Positions 43,314 through 55,206 of a stretch of 64,000 nucleotides of DNA are shown piece by piece (within the stretch, counting starts at the first letter, position 1; each line of letters opens with the position of its first letter). Location: assembly GCF_029407905.1 (NCBI RefSeq), contig NC_073639.1, positions 44,285,501-44,349,500 of the forward strand, written 5' to 3'. The position numbers and the translations under genes were made by a program. The notes under the pieces were generated by a model. It was given only the letters and a program-made list of their open reading frames with translations. It made no database searches and had not been told where the DNA came from. Source of the DNA: Bubalus kerabau. Its lineage: Eukaryota; Chordata; Mammalia; Artiodactyla; Bovidae.

Positions 43314-44198
43314 ATCAGATCAGATCAGATCAGTCGCTCAGTCGTGTCCGACTCTTTGCAACCCCATGAATCGCAGCACGCCAGGCCTCCCTGTCCATCA
43401 CTAACTCCCAGAGTTCACTGAGACTCACGTCCATCGAGTCAGTGATGCCATCCAGCCATCTCATCCTCTGTCGTCCCCTTCGCCTCCTGCCCCCAATCCC
43501 TCCCAGCATCAGAGTCTTTTCCAATGAGTCAACTCTTCTCATGAGGTAGCCAAAGTGTTGGAGTTTCAGCTTTAGCATCAGTCCTTCCAAAGAACACCCA
43601 GGGCTGATCTCCTTTAGAATGGACTGGTTGGATCTCCTTGCAGTCCAAGGGACTCTCAAGAGTCTTCTCCAACACCACAGTTTAAAAGCGTCAATTCTTC
43701 GGCGCTCAGCCTTCTTCACAGTCCAACTCTCACATCCATACATGACCACAGGAAAAACCATAGCCTTGACTAGATGGACCTTTGTTGGCAAAGTAATGTC
43801 TCTGCTTTTCAATATGCTATCTAGGTTGGTCATAACTTTCCTTCCAAGGAGTAAGCGTCTTTTAATTTCATGGCTGCAGTCACCATCTGTAGTGATTTTG
43901 GAGCCCAGAAAAATAAAGTCTGACACTGTTTCCACTGTTTCCCCATCTGTTTCCCATGAAGTGATGGGACCAGATGCCATGATCTTCGTTTTCTGAATGT
44001 TGAGCTTTAAGCCAACTTTTTCACTCTCCACTTTCACTTTCATCAAGAGGCATTTGAGTTCCTCTTCACTTTCTGCCATAAGGGTGGTGTTATCTGCATA
44101 TCTGAGGTTATTGATATTTCTCCCGGCAATCTTGATTCCAGCTTGTGCTTCTTCCAGCCCAGCGTTTCTCATGATGTACTCTGCATATAAGTTAAAGG
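43314..44198 (-). mobile_element. BovB LINE 3' fragment, copy B, open reading frame
   Basis: It adjoins copy A in the same orientation. The (gatca)n tail at 43314-43332 is its 3' end, and it is 5'-truncated at 44198. The frame is fully open from the truncation to the natural stop (280 codons). It includes [14 protein letters not shown] (motif C with Asn in place of Asp), the [17 protein letters not shown] clause and the end AKSRTRLSD. Lacking motifs A and B and the endonuclease, it cannot be active. Confidence 0.96.
43330..44172 (-). pseudogene. BovB ORF2 C-terminal remnant (280 codons)
   Basis: The open frame starts [18 protein letters not shown] and ends at the BovB stop. It encodes reverse transcriptase motif C and the C-terminal domain only. 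It is a transposable-element remnant, not a host gene. Confidence 0.92.
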
Positions 44199-44570
44199 AA
44201 AGATCTAAAACTACCTGAGAAAACCACTTTTCAGGAACTGGAGAGGGGCCCCAAACGGCACATCAGGGTTTCCAGGAGTCAAGCCAGCAGGAACCAGGGT
44301 TGGAGGTGTCTGGTTTGGTGCAGCAATTTGTCCCCTGGGATCCACAGCTTGGGCGTCTGATTCCTTCCCTGCACATTTACAGGGACCAGGCTGGAGGTGG
44401 GCTCAGTATGTCCAGTGGAACCGCAGTCTATGAGAGAAGGACACTTCGGAAATGCTCTTCCTCTGACTCTCACACGAAGAAACAAAGATCACCAAAGAAA
44501 ATTTCACAGGCAGAGCTGACAGAGCCGTCATGTGATCTCAGAATGTGGATGTTTTAAGACTCAGGTATGT

Positions 44571-44903
44571 GGGGACTTCCCTGGGGGCGCACGAATTCAC
44601 CTGCCAACGCAGGAGACGCTGATTTGATCCGTGGTCTGGGAAGATCCCACATGCCTTGGAGTGATCAAGCCCATGTACCATGACTGTTAAGCCTGTGATC
44701 TAGAGCCCAGGAGTCACAACTACTGAGCACGCATGCCTAGAGCCTGTGCTCTGCAACAAGACAAGCCGCTCCATTGAGAAGCCCATGACACGCAATGAAG
44801 AGTAGCCCCGCCCCCCCGCCTTGTTGCTACTAGCGAAAGCTCAAACAGCAACAAGACCCAGCACAGCCAAAAATAAATAAATGAAATTATTTTTTAAAAA
44901 AAG
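44571..44903 (+). mobile_element. CHR-type SINE, long form
   Basis: It starts ggggacttccctgggggcgc, has tgatttgatccgtggtctgg, and a long 3' half ending cagcacagccaaaaataaat and an A-rich tail. The flanks gactcaggta and gagtcaggta look like its target-site duplication. Confidence 0.9.
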
Positions 44904-45299
44904 AGTCAGGTACGATAGGGAACTTTAAATGGTTCAAAAAAAGGGAAAAAGAAACTACACAAAACCAACAAAGCCCACCATGACGATAACAAAGGCTGGC
45001 AAACTCTGTCCATCCGCCCAGGAGCTCCAAGCACTGGGTGCTGGCTTGACCAGGTGCTATGAGAGACATCAGGAAGAGAAATCAACAAGATCGGTGCCCA
45101 CCTCAAAACATAATCTGAAGGGGGAAGGTCAATGTACAAACCAATTAGCAAATGCTGCTTTCACAGGAATATAGACAAACATCCCTAGAAAGAAGGAGAG
45201 GTTGAGTTCGCCTAGTAGGGGTGAGAAGTGGGTCCAAGTTACAGATGACATGATGCCTGGGACATGGGTTACCCTTCAGGAAAGACCAAGCTCCCACCT

Positions 45300-45460
45300 A
45301 GTTTGGCCACTTTCACTGGAGGTGACTTTGGGAAAGCGTTGACTCCAGAGCTAAGCCTTTCCAAAATGCAGCCCTCACACACCTCACAAAGCTGTTGGGA
45401 AGACAGAGAATAAGGACGAAAGTACTTGCAAAACTGTAACCGAGAATCAAAAGTGCATTC
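45300..45460 (+). mobile_element. MIR SINE relic
   Basis: The clauses ttggccactttcactggagg, then aagcctttccaaaatgcagc, then tcacaaagctgttgggaaga follow the MIR consensus order, with heavy decay. Confidence 0.5.
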
Positions 45461-47349
45461 AGATACCCAGTCCTTTAGCTGAGATCCTTGGGGCCAGATG
45501 TTTCAGAATTCAGACATTTTTTTTTTTTAATTTTCAAAAGACGTTTATACCACAGATTATATAACAACTTCTCCAGGGTATGAGTTGTGTAATCAAACCC
45601 CAACACGAAACAAATTAATATTTCACCAGTCCAAGTGATGACTATTCAAGTGGATTATCGAGAGACAATAAATAGTCTTATATATAGTTCAGGTGGGTTC
45701 CAAAGGTTTTCTTCAGAGATCTCAGGATTCAGGGACTGTAGGATAAAAGGTTGTTGTCCAATGTGAAGCTTGCCATGCCTAAGGGTAGGTCAGTAGTCCC
45801 CCCACAACACCCTGGATATGAGTGGTTCCAGCAAGCTGCCAGCTGGGGAGGCTGTTGGTGGCTGGGAGCATGGTTCCCGCCAAGACAGCACTATGAATGA
45901 CTACGCCAGTCACAAGCTCAAACCACAGTCTTCACCCACTAGGTTCCCACAGCAATGACGGAACATCATGAGTCATCATACAGCCTATTTGGGACCTACA
46001 AACAGGGAACTATGAGACACAAGAGGAAAGAGAACCCTGTCCTTCCTTCCTGAGCTCAGGGTCACGTCAGATAGAACTCTGAAGCAGGTGGAGTCTGTGT
46101 GGTGCCCGTGGGGCCGCCACCCACAGCCCCCAGCCTGGGCCACCCTGCGTGGCCCCCAGGCAGGATGGAGCATCTGACCCCCGGCAACCTCCTCAGCTCC
46201 AGCCTGGCACCCCTTCTGTAAGTGATGAGCTGCAGCCAGAATGACCTCCAGGCCCTCCGACTCTGACACAAACCATCTACCAGGTGTGCAGTGTACAAAG
46301 TATAACAGGTGTCCTCAGCCAGAGAGGACAAGAGAAAACAAAAGCCACCTTCGCGGACTGACCATGACTGAGTGACCCTGGCCTTCCTTGATGGGCTCTG
46401 CACTGGGATGCAGAAGCAGGCTTCTCAGTACAAACACATCTCTAACTGACAGAATGGTCCAAAAATGTTGGCAAAATATGAAGGTGAAAAGTGCAAGTTC
46501 TCTCAAGGCTACGGAGACACCGAGTGGGCAGGAGTCACCAAGGCGCCCTGCTCCAGCCAGCATGCCGCCCGGCTGGCTTCCCAGATTCTGTTATTATTAA
46601 CAGGGTCTTCTTTTCCTCCTCTTTAAAAACTTACAGAATCTCTAACCATGACTCATATTTTCCAAAAGGGTTCTTTTAATTCTTAAAAGAGAACTAATTC
46701 TTTTTTTGTATCTAGAAGCTACAAATTATCTGTATTTTTTTTTTTGATCCCAAAGCATACATTAATTCAGTATTTCCTGAGCTAATTCTTTCACGCTCTT
46801 GACAGCATAACCCAAATCATCAACATGCATCTCTGTGTTCCAGGAGGGCTGAGATGTAACTTTCAGCTCTGCTCAGAGCTACCTTGCATCAACATGATTG
46901 CATATCTTTTTCTGAACGTAAGGTTTCCCATCCTCCCCTCCACCCAGGGAAACTCTCTACTCATAACAGGTAGGTGAATGAATTTCTAACAGTCAAGACA
47001 CAGCCTCATGTATGAGGTATTCTACATCCATTTAACTTTCACACAGATAAGGAAATAATTCTTTTTCCCTAGAGGCTTCTCAAGGTCAATTTTCCTAGAT
47101 TTTCAGAGGTTGGAAGTATAACTCTCCATAAGATCTTTTGTTTACAAAATGGGAAAGTCAAAATAAACAGAAACTTTCCCTATTTTGGTGTATAAAATAT
47201 TATACCTATTAAGAAATGGGTATAGGTGAGTAGGTGGGGGAGCAGTCAACAGAGTAGTGCTGAGGACTGGGCTGCAGGGCAGAGGGCAAAATAAGGAAAA
47301 AGAGGGAGTGGGAAAGAGAGCAAGAGACATGGGGGGAGGGGTGCTAACA

Positions 47350-47760
47350 CACAGACTCACATACTCTTTGACCTAGATATTCCACTTGTAGGAATTAATC
47401 CTACAGATCAACTCGCATTGGTCCAAAATGGTTATGTACAAAAAGCGACGCACAGCAACACCATTCAGAGCAGCAAAGGACCAGAACAAAGCATCCGCGT
47501 GGGATGGCATGTCCCTACAATGGGGGCTACACGGACACGACCCCGAACTGGGATGCTCCTCAGGCAGTGACACGGTATGCATTAGGACGTCCCTTTAACT
47601 GGAAAAAAGAAGTATAGAGCACTATGTATATAAAAGGGATAAAACTCTGAATTTCACTGTATTCCCATAGAGTCTGTCTAGAAGATCTGTAACTGTGAGA
47701 CTGGTGGTATCTGGAGTAGGACGCTGGTGGTTGAAAGAGAGGAGCAAGCGGGTCCCTCCC
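47350..47760 (+). mobile_element. L1M-type LINE 3' portion
   Basis: It has the ORF2/3' UTR junction clause ctttgacctagatattccac, then ggaattaatcctacagatca, then a decayed middle and tataaaagggataaaactct. No open frame survives. Confidence 0.7.
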
Positions 47761-48298
47761 CACAGAACAGAGTGAGAGCCCCCCGTGTGAACACCACCCC
47801 ATGCACCAGTGTCAGGGCCACAGAGCAAGGGGTCTGCAGACCCTGGGCCGGCAGCCTGGGCACTCGCCCTCGCCCACCGCCTCCTACCCACGCGGCCCAC
47901 CTCCCTCTGCACTCTCAGCATCCCCACTTGCAGAATGGGGGTGGCAGTGGTCCCCACCTCGTGAGTGCTTTTTTGAGGGTTATCTCTGCTTATCACAGAG
48001 CCAGGCAGGCTATGAGTGTGTGCAGGTAGGTGCTAAGACTTCGTGCTTTTTCAATATTTCACCACGACTGCACTCTTTCTTGAAAAAATAATGAAACAGG
48101 AATACAACAGGAACACTGTTTCTTTTAAAACCCATCAGAGAGTCTAATATTGTCTTAAGACAAATAACCTTAATGACAGCTTGCTCTATAAAGCTTCTGG
48201 TAGCTGAAGCCCGAGGCAGTGGGTGGACTTCCAAGGGGAAACCATCTTACTGAATTATAAGCAGTCCGATTCGGTTTCAAATATGTAGTCCGGCCTTG

Positions 48299-48503
48299 TG
48301 TGTGTTCAGTTGCTCAGTCGTTCTCTCTTTTGTGACCCCATGGGCTGAAGCCCACCAGGCATCTCTGGCCTTGGAATTATCCAGCCAGGAATACTGGAGT
48401 GGGTAGCCATGCTCTCCTCCAGGAGATCTTCCAGACCCAGGGATCAAATCTGTGTCTCCTGCATTGCAGGCAGATTCTTAACCACTGAGCCACTAGGGAA
48501 GCT
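48299..48503 (-). mobile_element. Bov-tA SINE with target-site duplication
   Basis: Reverse-complement Bov-tA (gttcagttgctcagtcgttc, gccaggaatactggagtggg, ttaaccactgagccactagg). It is flanked by agtccggcctt (about 48286) and agtctggcctt (about 48508). Confidence 0.94.
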
Positions 48504-48918
48504 CACAGTCTGGCCTTAGACAATGGCATTTACTGAGCTCCCTTCTCAGCATCCACAGAACACACTTCCCTGCCCCTTTTCACCCCTGCCTCCCCTGAGG
48601 ACAGGACAAAGTTTCCAAGAAAGCAACGCCCCCTCTCATTTATCAAACCCATTTACAGGTTTCAGTTTGCTACTACTGTTTGGACTGTGTTGAATTGATT
48701 TCCACCGTATTACAAACTGTCCTTTTTTACTGCATAATCTCGGAGCCTAGAGATGCTGGTTCCAGAAGGCCTGAGGTCTGGGTACAGACAGGGAGGCTGG
48801 TGATGAGGGCTGCACAGCACATGAGAAATACCTGCCTAATCTCCTTCTAGAAGGTACCTGAGCTGGCCTTCACAGGTGTCCTTCACAGGTGTCTTGTGTT
48901 CTGTTTAACATAGAAGTT

Positions 48919-49341
48919 GCTGGTGCTGCTGCTGCTAAGTCGCTTCAGTCGTGTCCAACTCTGTGCGACCCCATAGACGGCAGCCCACCAGGCTCCCCCA
49001 TCCCCGGGATTCTCCAGGCAAGAACACTGGAGTGGGCTGCCATTTCCTTCTGCAATGCATGAAAGTGAAAAGTGAAAGTGAAGTCCCTCAGTCATGTCCG
49101 ACTCTTAGCGACTCCATGGACTACAGCCTACCAGTCTCCTCCACCCATGGGATTTTCCATGCAAGAGTACTGGAGTGGGTTGCCATTTCCTTCTCTAATA
49201 CATGAAAGTGAAAAGTGAAAGTGAAGTCCCTCAGTCGTGTCTGACTCCTAGCAACCCCATGGGCTGCAGCCCACCAGGCTCCTCCGTCCATGGGATTTGC
49301 CAGGCAAGAGTACTGAAGTGGGGTGCCATTGCCTTCTCCAT
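48919..49341 (-). mobile_element. Trimeric Bov-A SINE
   Basis: Three related monomers in one insertion. The normal Bov-A2 linker agtgaaaagtgaaagtgaag occurs twice (about 49065 and 49208), separating three ccatgga-type bodies. The GCT-repeat tail is at the left. A perfect target-site duplication acatagaagtt bounds the whole unit (48908-48918 and 49342-49352), so it inserted as one piece. Confidence 0.95.
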
Positions 49342-49509
49342 ACATAGAAGTTAAGAGACTTGAATAAGGATGGAACCCAAACCAGTGTCTCCTGACCCCA
49401 AATTGTGCTCCTCCAACACTGCTGGGTCATCAGCTCCACATCATGAGCAAACAACTCGGGGTCATGTGCTCTGCACCCTAAAACCTCCCTCTGTATTTCT
49501 GTCTGAGGG

Positions 49510-50380
49510 TAAAAATGCAGTATGTTTGAAAAATAAAAAATGCTCATGACACAGTGTTAGGGCTGAAAAACAACACAGGGTTATGTATACAGTATGACCT
49601 TGATTATGCAGAAAAATGTGATCAAGCATTTTTTAAAAGGTTCACAAAATCCAGCTCATATCAGCAGCTCATATCACAAAGGATTCATCTCCCTAACATA
49701 TAAAGACTAGTCAGAGATCAATGAAGATTTGCAAACCAATGGAAAGGTGGGCAACAAATGCAGATAGTTTACAGAAAAACAAAACTAATATGGTCTTTAA
49801 ACATAGGAAAAGATGCTAATTCTCACTCTTGGAAAGAAAAAAGCAAATTAAAACAAACCAACCAACCAACCCAAAGGTAAGATACCCCACACAAGAGAAA
49901 TGCAGGCGGAGGTGCAAATCGGTGCGACCACAGATGGAGGGTAACTAATCACAGCTCTTAGGGTCCCCAGTGTTTATAACCTTGGATGCCCGACCCCATT
50001 TCTGGAACTAAACAGACACAAACGTGTGATTGCAGTGTGTTTGATAAAAGCAGAAGACTGGAAACAAGTGGACAGGACATGGATGAGGCAAATTAAACCC
50101 CTCGCTCTCCATCCACCCCACGGAACATCAGCAGCTGCTGCAGACGGTGGGTGTGTGCCCACAGCCAAATCCACAGGGCAGGCCTGGACCCTGGGACAGG
50201 CAGGCCACCCTCTGCAGGGGAAGGAAGGATACATACTGACTTACTTCCACACAAAAGAAATGTAAAAAGATACAGTCTACGCAAATTGAATTTTTAAAAT
50301 GTAGGAAGAGGAGGGATAGTTCTGAGCTCTGAAGGCAAAACTCACAAGAATATTCAGTTCTCCCAGGGAAGGAGCAAGGT
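49510..50380 (+). mobile_element. L1M-type LINE fragment
   Basis: L1 ORF2 3' text in decayed form: catcaccaa-like stretch, then caaaggattcatctccctaa, gggcaacaaatgcagatagt, acataggaaaagatgctaat and tttataaccttggatgcccg. Stops interrupt every frame. Confidence 0.65.
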
Positions 50381-50879
50381 TGGCTCATCAGAAGTGGGAT
50401 TTTGCTCCACTGGTTCTGAAAGGGAGTTCCTGACCTTAGGGTCCACTCCCGGCTGTGGACAGGTGTGGGATGACGCAGACAATTAAGATCAGGAGCTGCC
50501 CCTGCACCTCCTAAGCTTGGTTTTTAATTATATGGCCAAGATAGTTGATGAGCTGGACTGGAAATGGCCGGGTGGGGAAGACAAGCCTTGCAAAAGACAG
50601 CACCAGAGTGCTGTCCTAGAGAGAGACTGGCAGTTGGTACCTGAGGCCAGAACATGCAAGAATGACACAGAAAGGCCCTGAGTGAGGAAGGGCTCGTGGT
50701 TCATGCCTGTTGCCACGAGTCCTCTGTGACCCCACGACAGCGTGGGGAACCCTGAGCCATACGGCCAAGGGGGCTGGAGAAAGGGCCCCTCCTACTTCTC
50801 ACCCACCTGCCTGCTCCAGGTGGACACCCAGGCCCTTTGCCTACTGTTCCTGGCATCTAAACTACCCTTTCTTCATTAA

Positions 50880-51670
50880 AAAACAGTCCATATAAAAACG
50901 AGTCCAGCAATCTTTAGAACAGCTCTAGTCATGAGAGCCAAAACCATTCCATCACTGAAAAAACTCCAGCTTGAAAGTGAAAGTGTTGGTTGCTCAGCCA
51001 TGTTCAACTCTGTGTGACCCTATGGACTGTAGCCTGCTAGGTTCCTCTGTCCATGGAACTCTCCACACAAGAATACTGGAGTGGGTTGCCATGCCCTCCT
51101 CCAGGGGATCTTCTCGATTCAGGGATCTAACTTGGGTCTCCTGCATTGCAGGCAGATTCTTGACCGCCTGAGTCACCAGGGAAGCCCATGGTCAATAAAA
51201 TATGATCCAGCACTAAAAAGGGATAAAGCGCCATTACATGCCAGAACGCAGGTGAATCTTGAAAATATGATGGTAAATGAAAGAAGAAAACCACGAAGCA
51301 TCATATGCTGTATGATGCGTTTACAGGAAATGTCCAGAAACAGGCAGATCTATAGAGACAGTAAATTCATCGCTGATTAGAACCATTTGTAGAAGACTAG
51401 AGGATGAGAGCTAACTTTGGTGGGTGGTTTCTTTTAAGGTTAATGAAAATGTTCTGAAGTTGATGTGGTGAGGACTTTACAACTCTGTGGACACAGCAAA
51501 ATTCAATGAAGTACACAAAGACTTCAGATGGGTGGGTTGTATGGTACATAAATTATACCTCGATAATATGACTGGAGACATATTAATATGTCTTTTTATT
51601 TTTCTGAAAATTATTGACTGGAGACGTATCAATATGTTTTTAGAGAATGATACAATTATAATCACCGTGT
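50880..51670 (+). mobile_element. L1M-type LINE fragment with nested Bov-tA
   Basis: L1 3' text resumes on both sides of the SINE at 50977-51187. Marks are tctttagaacagctctagtc, then after the SINE ggtcaataaaatatgatcca and gatctatagagacagtaaat. No frame survives. Confidence 0.65.
50977..51187 (-). mobile_element. Bov-tA SINE nested in L1M
   Basis: Reverse-complement Bov-tA: gttggttgctcagccatgtt, gtccatggaactctccacac, cgcctgagtcaccagggaag. The surrounding L1 text continues on either side. Confidence 0.93.
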
Positions 51671-51689
51671 GAAAGATGTTAGAGCTTAA

Positions 51690-52130
51690 AAGTGATCAAG
51701 TGTTCATAATGCAACTAATGTTTGTTGCTCTTATTCATATTTTGTTCTGTTAGGTTTTTGTTCCAACCTTGTGTATACTGTACACACAAGCTTTACTGTG
51801 TACAGTTTTCAAAAATGACACATCACAAAATTTTAAGTGAAGAAGAATTTTTCAGTGAATTTTGAGCAGGTACTTTCTCTGACTGTCTGAGTGACATATA
51901 ACTAGTGTGTCAGGAGATGACAGCTCTTCAGAATATAGTCTTGGTTCAGATGATGTGAATATTAGACTAACAAAATGACAAAAGCCTTAGTGACTGATTC
52001 TGACACTGAAGGTGAACATGAAACTCATGATGCTAGAGAAGACTTTACAGCTGTGTCAGTACAGACTTTACAGTGTGTAACTATTGAATTTAATAACTCG
52101 CCAAGGGTTAGTGAAATAACAGAATTAATT
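51690..52130 (+). other. Unrecognised A/T-rich block between L1 pieces
   Basis: It contains interrupted open stretches such as KILSEEEFFSEF (51833-51868) and SDSDTEGEHETHDAREDFTA-like text near 51995-52060, separated by stops. The acidic, serine-rich character is like the start of some domesticated or DNA-transposon transposases. I cannot assign a family. It may be a dead transposase relic or chance. Confidence 0.3.
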
Positions 52131-52708
52131 TTTGGCTGTCCAAAATAAAAATCTTTGGCCACAGGCATTAAGTTTCTGCAAAAATCCCCTGGTCAGTAAT
52201 GAATTAAAAGAAAATGAGATTCTGTTTCCCCCTCCCCACCTCCAAGAATGGGGGGCAGTGGGATGCCGTGTACTGCTGGTGAGAAAGGAGACGGGACACC
52301 TGCTTTGGAGAACACTGAATAAAACAAGAGTCATAAGTCCTAAAACCTAAACTCCAGTCTTCTGTAGGCACTCACCCTACGAAATTAATGCTGACGTGCA
52401 GACAGGGACATGGTGATACATTCACTACAGCATTGATTATAATAGTAAAATTTGTTAAAAAAAAAAAAATGAAATGCTCATGAATAGGCTAAGAGATACA
52501 TAAACTGTAGTTTATTCAGAGAATGGAATGCTATACTGAATTCAGAATTAACAAAGTAGAGCTACATGGATTGATACAAATGAATCTCAAAAACATCCAG
52601 TTGTATAAAAAAATAAGCTCTGAAATAATATGTACAGTATGATATCCATTTTATAATGCTAAATACATGTAACCCAGTATTATTTATGGATACATCATAG
52701 CCAGTAAT

Positions 52709-52922
52709 GAGCTTCCCTGGTAGCTCAGAGGTTAAAGCATCTGTCTGCGATGCAGGAGAGCTGGGTTCGATCCCTGGGTTGGGAAGATCCCCTGGATGAA
52801 GGAAATGGCAACCCACTCCAGTATTCTTGCCTGGAAAATCCCATGGACAGAGGAGCCTGGTGGGCTATACTCCACAGGGTAGCAAAGAGTCGGACACGAC
52901 TGAGTGACTTCACTTTCTTTCA
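52709..52922 (+). mobile_element. Bov-tA SINE
   Basis: Forward Bov-tA from gagcttccctggtagctcag to cacgactgagtgacttcact. The flanks catagccagtaat and catagccagaata suggest its target-site duplication in the L1. Confidence 0.94.
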
Positions 52923-52942
52923 CATAGCCAGAATAGGCTTAC

Positions 52943-53144
52943 AGGTGGCGCTAGTGGTAAAGAATCTGCCAGCCAATGCAGGAGACAAGGGACGCTGGTA
53001 TGATCCCCTGATTGAGAAGATTCCCAGGAGGAGGAAATGGCAACCCACTCATATTCTTGCCTGGAAAATTCCATGGACAAAGGAGTCTGGCGGGCTACAG
53101 TCCATGGGATCACAGAGTCGGACATGACTGAGCGACTGAGCACC
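52943..53144 (+). mobile_element. Bov-tA SINE (head truncated)
   Basis: It starts in the tRNA-like part at ggcgctagtggtaaagaatc, has aggaggaaatggcaacccac, and ends catgactgagcgactgagca. It sits 20 bp from the previous Bov-tA in the same orientation. Confidence 0.92.
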
Positions 53145-53624
53145 ATAGCCTGTAAACCACAGATACGCAGAAGAATAAGAACCATCACGTTCAGATGGCA
53201 GTTACCTCTGGAAGGAAGAGAGGGAGAAGAGCCGCAGGAAGGAGGATACAGGAAACATCACCTGCTTCCCTAATGGTCTGGTTCTTTTAAAAAAAAAGTA
53301 TTCATGTGAAGCAAAAGTGGCAAAATGTTAAGATTTAAGAAAACTGGGTCACGGTTACACATACAGTTAATACAGCACAGTCTGTACTTTCTGTATGATT
53401 GAAATGTTTCATAACAAAATGAAAGTGGAAAAGGGGTTTTTTTTAATGAGGAAAAAAGAATTTGTAAGAAACTAATAAAATTGATTACTTGAATGAGATG
53501 GAAAAGAAAAAAAAAAGAGATGGGGAGCAACAAGTTTCAGATAGATATTTTTCTTTTGAACCAAGTGAATATACAATCTCTGAAGATACATGGATAAAAT
53601 GCTTTTCAAAAAGTTAAGGAAGGG

Positions 53625-53800
53625 ACTTCCCCGGCAGTCCAGTGCGCTAACACTCTGTGCTCCTAACACAGGGGCCCGGCTTCAAGCCCTGGTCAGAGAA
53701 CTAGATCCCAGGGCCGCAACTAAGAGTTTTAGGCCACAACTGAAGATTACACATGCCGCTACCAGGACCCGAGCAGCCAAATAAATGAATGTTTAAATAA
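53625..53800 (+). mobile_element. CHR-type SINE
   Basis: It begins ggacttccccggcagtccag, has agccctggtcagagaactag, and ends gagcagccaaataaatgaat. Confidence 0.9.
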
Positions 53801-54469
53801 ACAGGCGAGGAATGAATGGTGAAAACAGCAACCACAACAAAAAAAGTTAAGGAAAAAACTCTTATTCATATCTCTAAGAAGCGATTTAACTTATGCAAGA
53901 TGTTAGGACTGGGGGTCTCCTTATCTCTGCCTCAAGTGTCCAAATAGAGGACAATTCTGACGAAAGGACACTTCTGGCTGCTTTGTCTGTCCACTGCCCT
54001 CTCAGGGGAGAGGAATCAACTCTGATGGACAATTTTCCTTCCCTCTTTGGCATCCACCCTCCTCAGAGCACGCGCTGACCTGGCCCTCAGCTCCTGGCAT
54101 CAGGTATACAGGGACTGTCCTGTGGGCGAGGCCCGGGGTGTCCCAGGTTACGGGGGACCAGGTGGGCAGGAGGCTTGGGCTCTGAGGTCAACAGTCCACG
54201 GCCTCTGTTGCCACGCACGACACTGTTTCCCACTTATTAACCAATTTCTATCTCTCAATTTTCAAATTCTGCTGGGGAAGGAAAATGGGTCTCCTCCAAA
54301 TTTCCTATAAGGAACATCTCCAAGGAAAACTCTCTCACAAGGAAACTGTCAGAAATTTGAACAAAGATAGACTGTTCTCTGCATTGTAACAGTCAAAAAC
54401 TAATAAATATTAATATCCACTATAGGACACATCTGAAGTGTTTGAGGTTGTCCATTCAAGATACTTAAA

Positions 54470-54780
54470 AAAGTCATTAAAAACTGTCTTAAAAACATTT
54501 TAATGACATGGTGAAAGTGTCATCATATAACACTGAGTGAAAAAACAGATTATATATACATATAATACACATATATGGTTCAGTTAATATAATGCAGCTT
54601 ATATCCACCTACCAAAAAGGACTGCAAGAAAACAAATAAAATTATTAATAGTAGTAAAAATCTGTATGACAGCACTCTTGGTAAGTTGGGTTTTCATTTT
54701 TATATTTGCTTGCATTTCCTAAATGCTTTGTAATAAATTGTATTATTTTGATAATCAGAAAAAAATTTAAGAAAAATATT
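54470..54780 (+). mobile_element. L1M-type LINE 3' end (probable)
   Basis: It has catggtgaaagtgtcatcat, then the tatatatacatataatacac stretch and a 3' end like taataaattgtattattttg followed by A-runs. It resembles decayed L1 3' UTR. Confidence 0.5.
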
Positions 54781-55044
54781 AGAAGTTTAGTAACAATATA
54801 AAAGAAAAAATGGAGGCATTTATAAAGAAAAGGAGAAAGCAGCTAGCCTGACATGAATGCAGTCATGCTCTGTTAAATTTTAATATTTCATACACTGGCA
54901 ATTAAGTGGAATTTAAGAATAGAAAACACAGTATCATTTATATCAGCCCCAAAAAGAAATCCTTAGATATAAATCTAACACAATACCTATAAGATCTATA
55001 GGAGGAAAACTACAAAACTCTTTAAAAAAAGAAATCAAAGGAGG

Positions 55045-55150
55045 GACTTCCCTGGCAGTTCAGTGGTTAAGATTCCATGCTTCCACTTGCAAGGGGCACA
55101 GGTTTAGTCCTTGGTCAGGGAACTAAGATCCCACCTGACTTGTGGTACAT
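55045..55150 (+). mobile_element. CHR-type SINE nested in L1M
   Basis: It begins gggacttccctggcagttca and has ccttggtcagggaactaaga. It ends in a purine-rich (GGAAGGAGGGA)n stretch at 55151-55206 that has probably grown from its tail. Confidence 0.88.
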
Positions 55151-55206
55151 AAAAGAGGGAAGGAAGGAGGGAGGGATGGAGAGAGGGAGGGAAGAAGGAA
55201 GAAATT
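55151..55206 (+). repeat. (GGAAGGAGGGA)n low-complexity tract
   Basis: About 55 bp of purines: gagggaaggaaggagggagg then gatggagagagggagggaag. It directly follows the CHR SINE. Confidence 0.9.

Larger units (their letters stand above)
52250..53435 (+). mobile_element. L1M-type LINE fragment with two nested Bov-tA
   Basis: L1 3' text: ggtgatacattcactacagc, then catgaataggctaagagata, then tacatggattgatacaaatg. It resumes after the SINEs with acgttcagatggcagttacc and gaaatgtttcataacaaaat. It is a layered insertion. Confidence 0.65.

Noticed and set aside
43330..44172. A 280-codon minus-strand gene with reverse transcriptase similarity
   Set aside because: It is the end of BovB ORF2, truncated and lacking motifs A and B.
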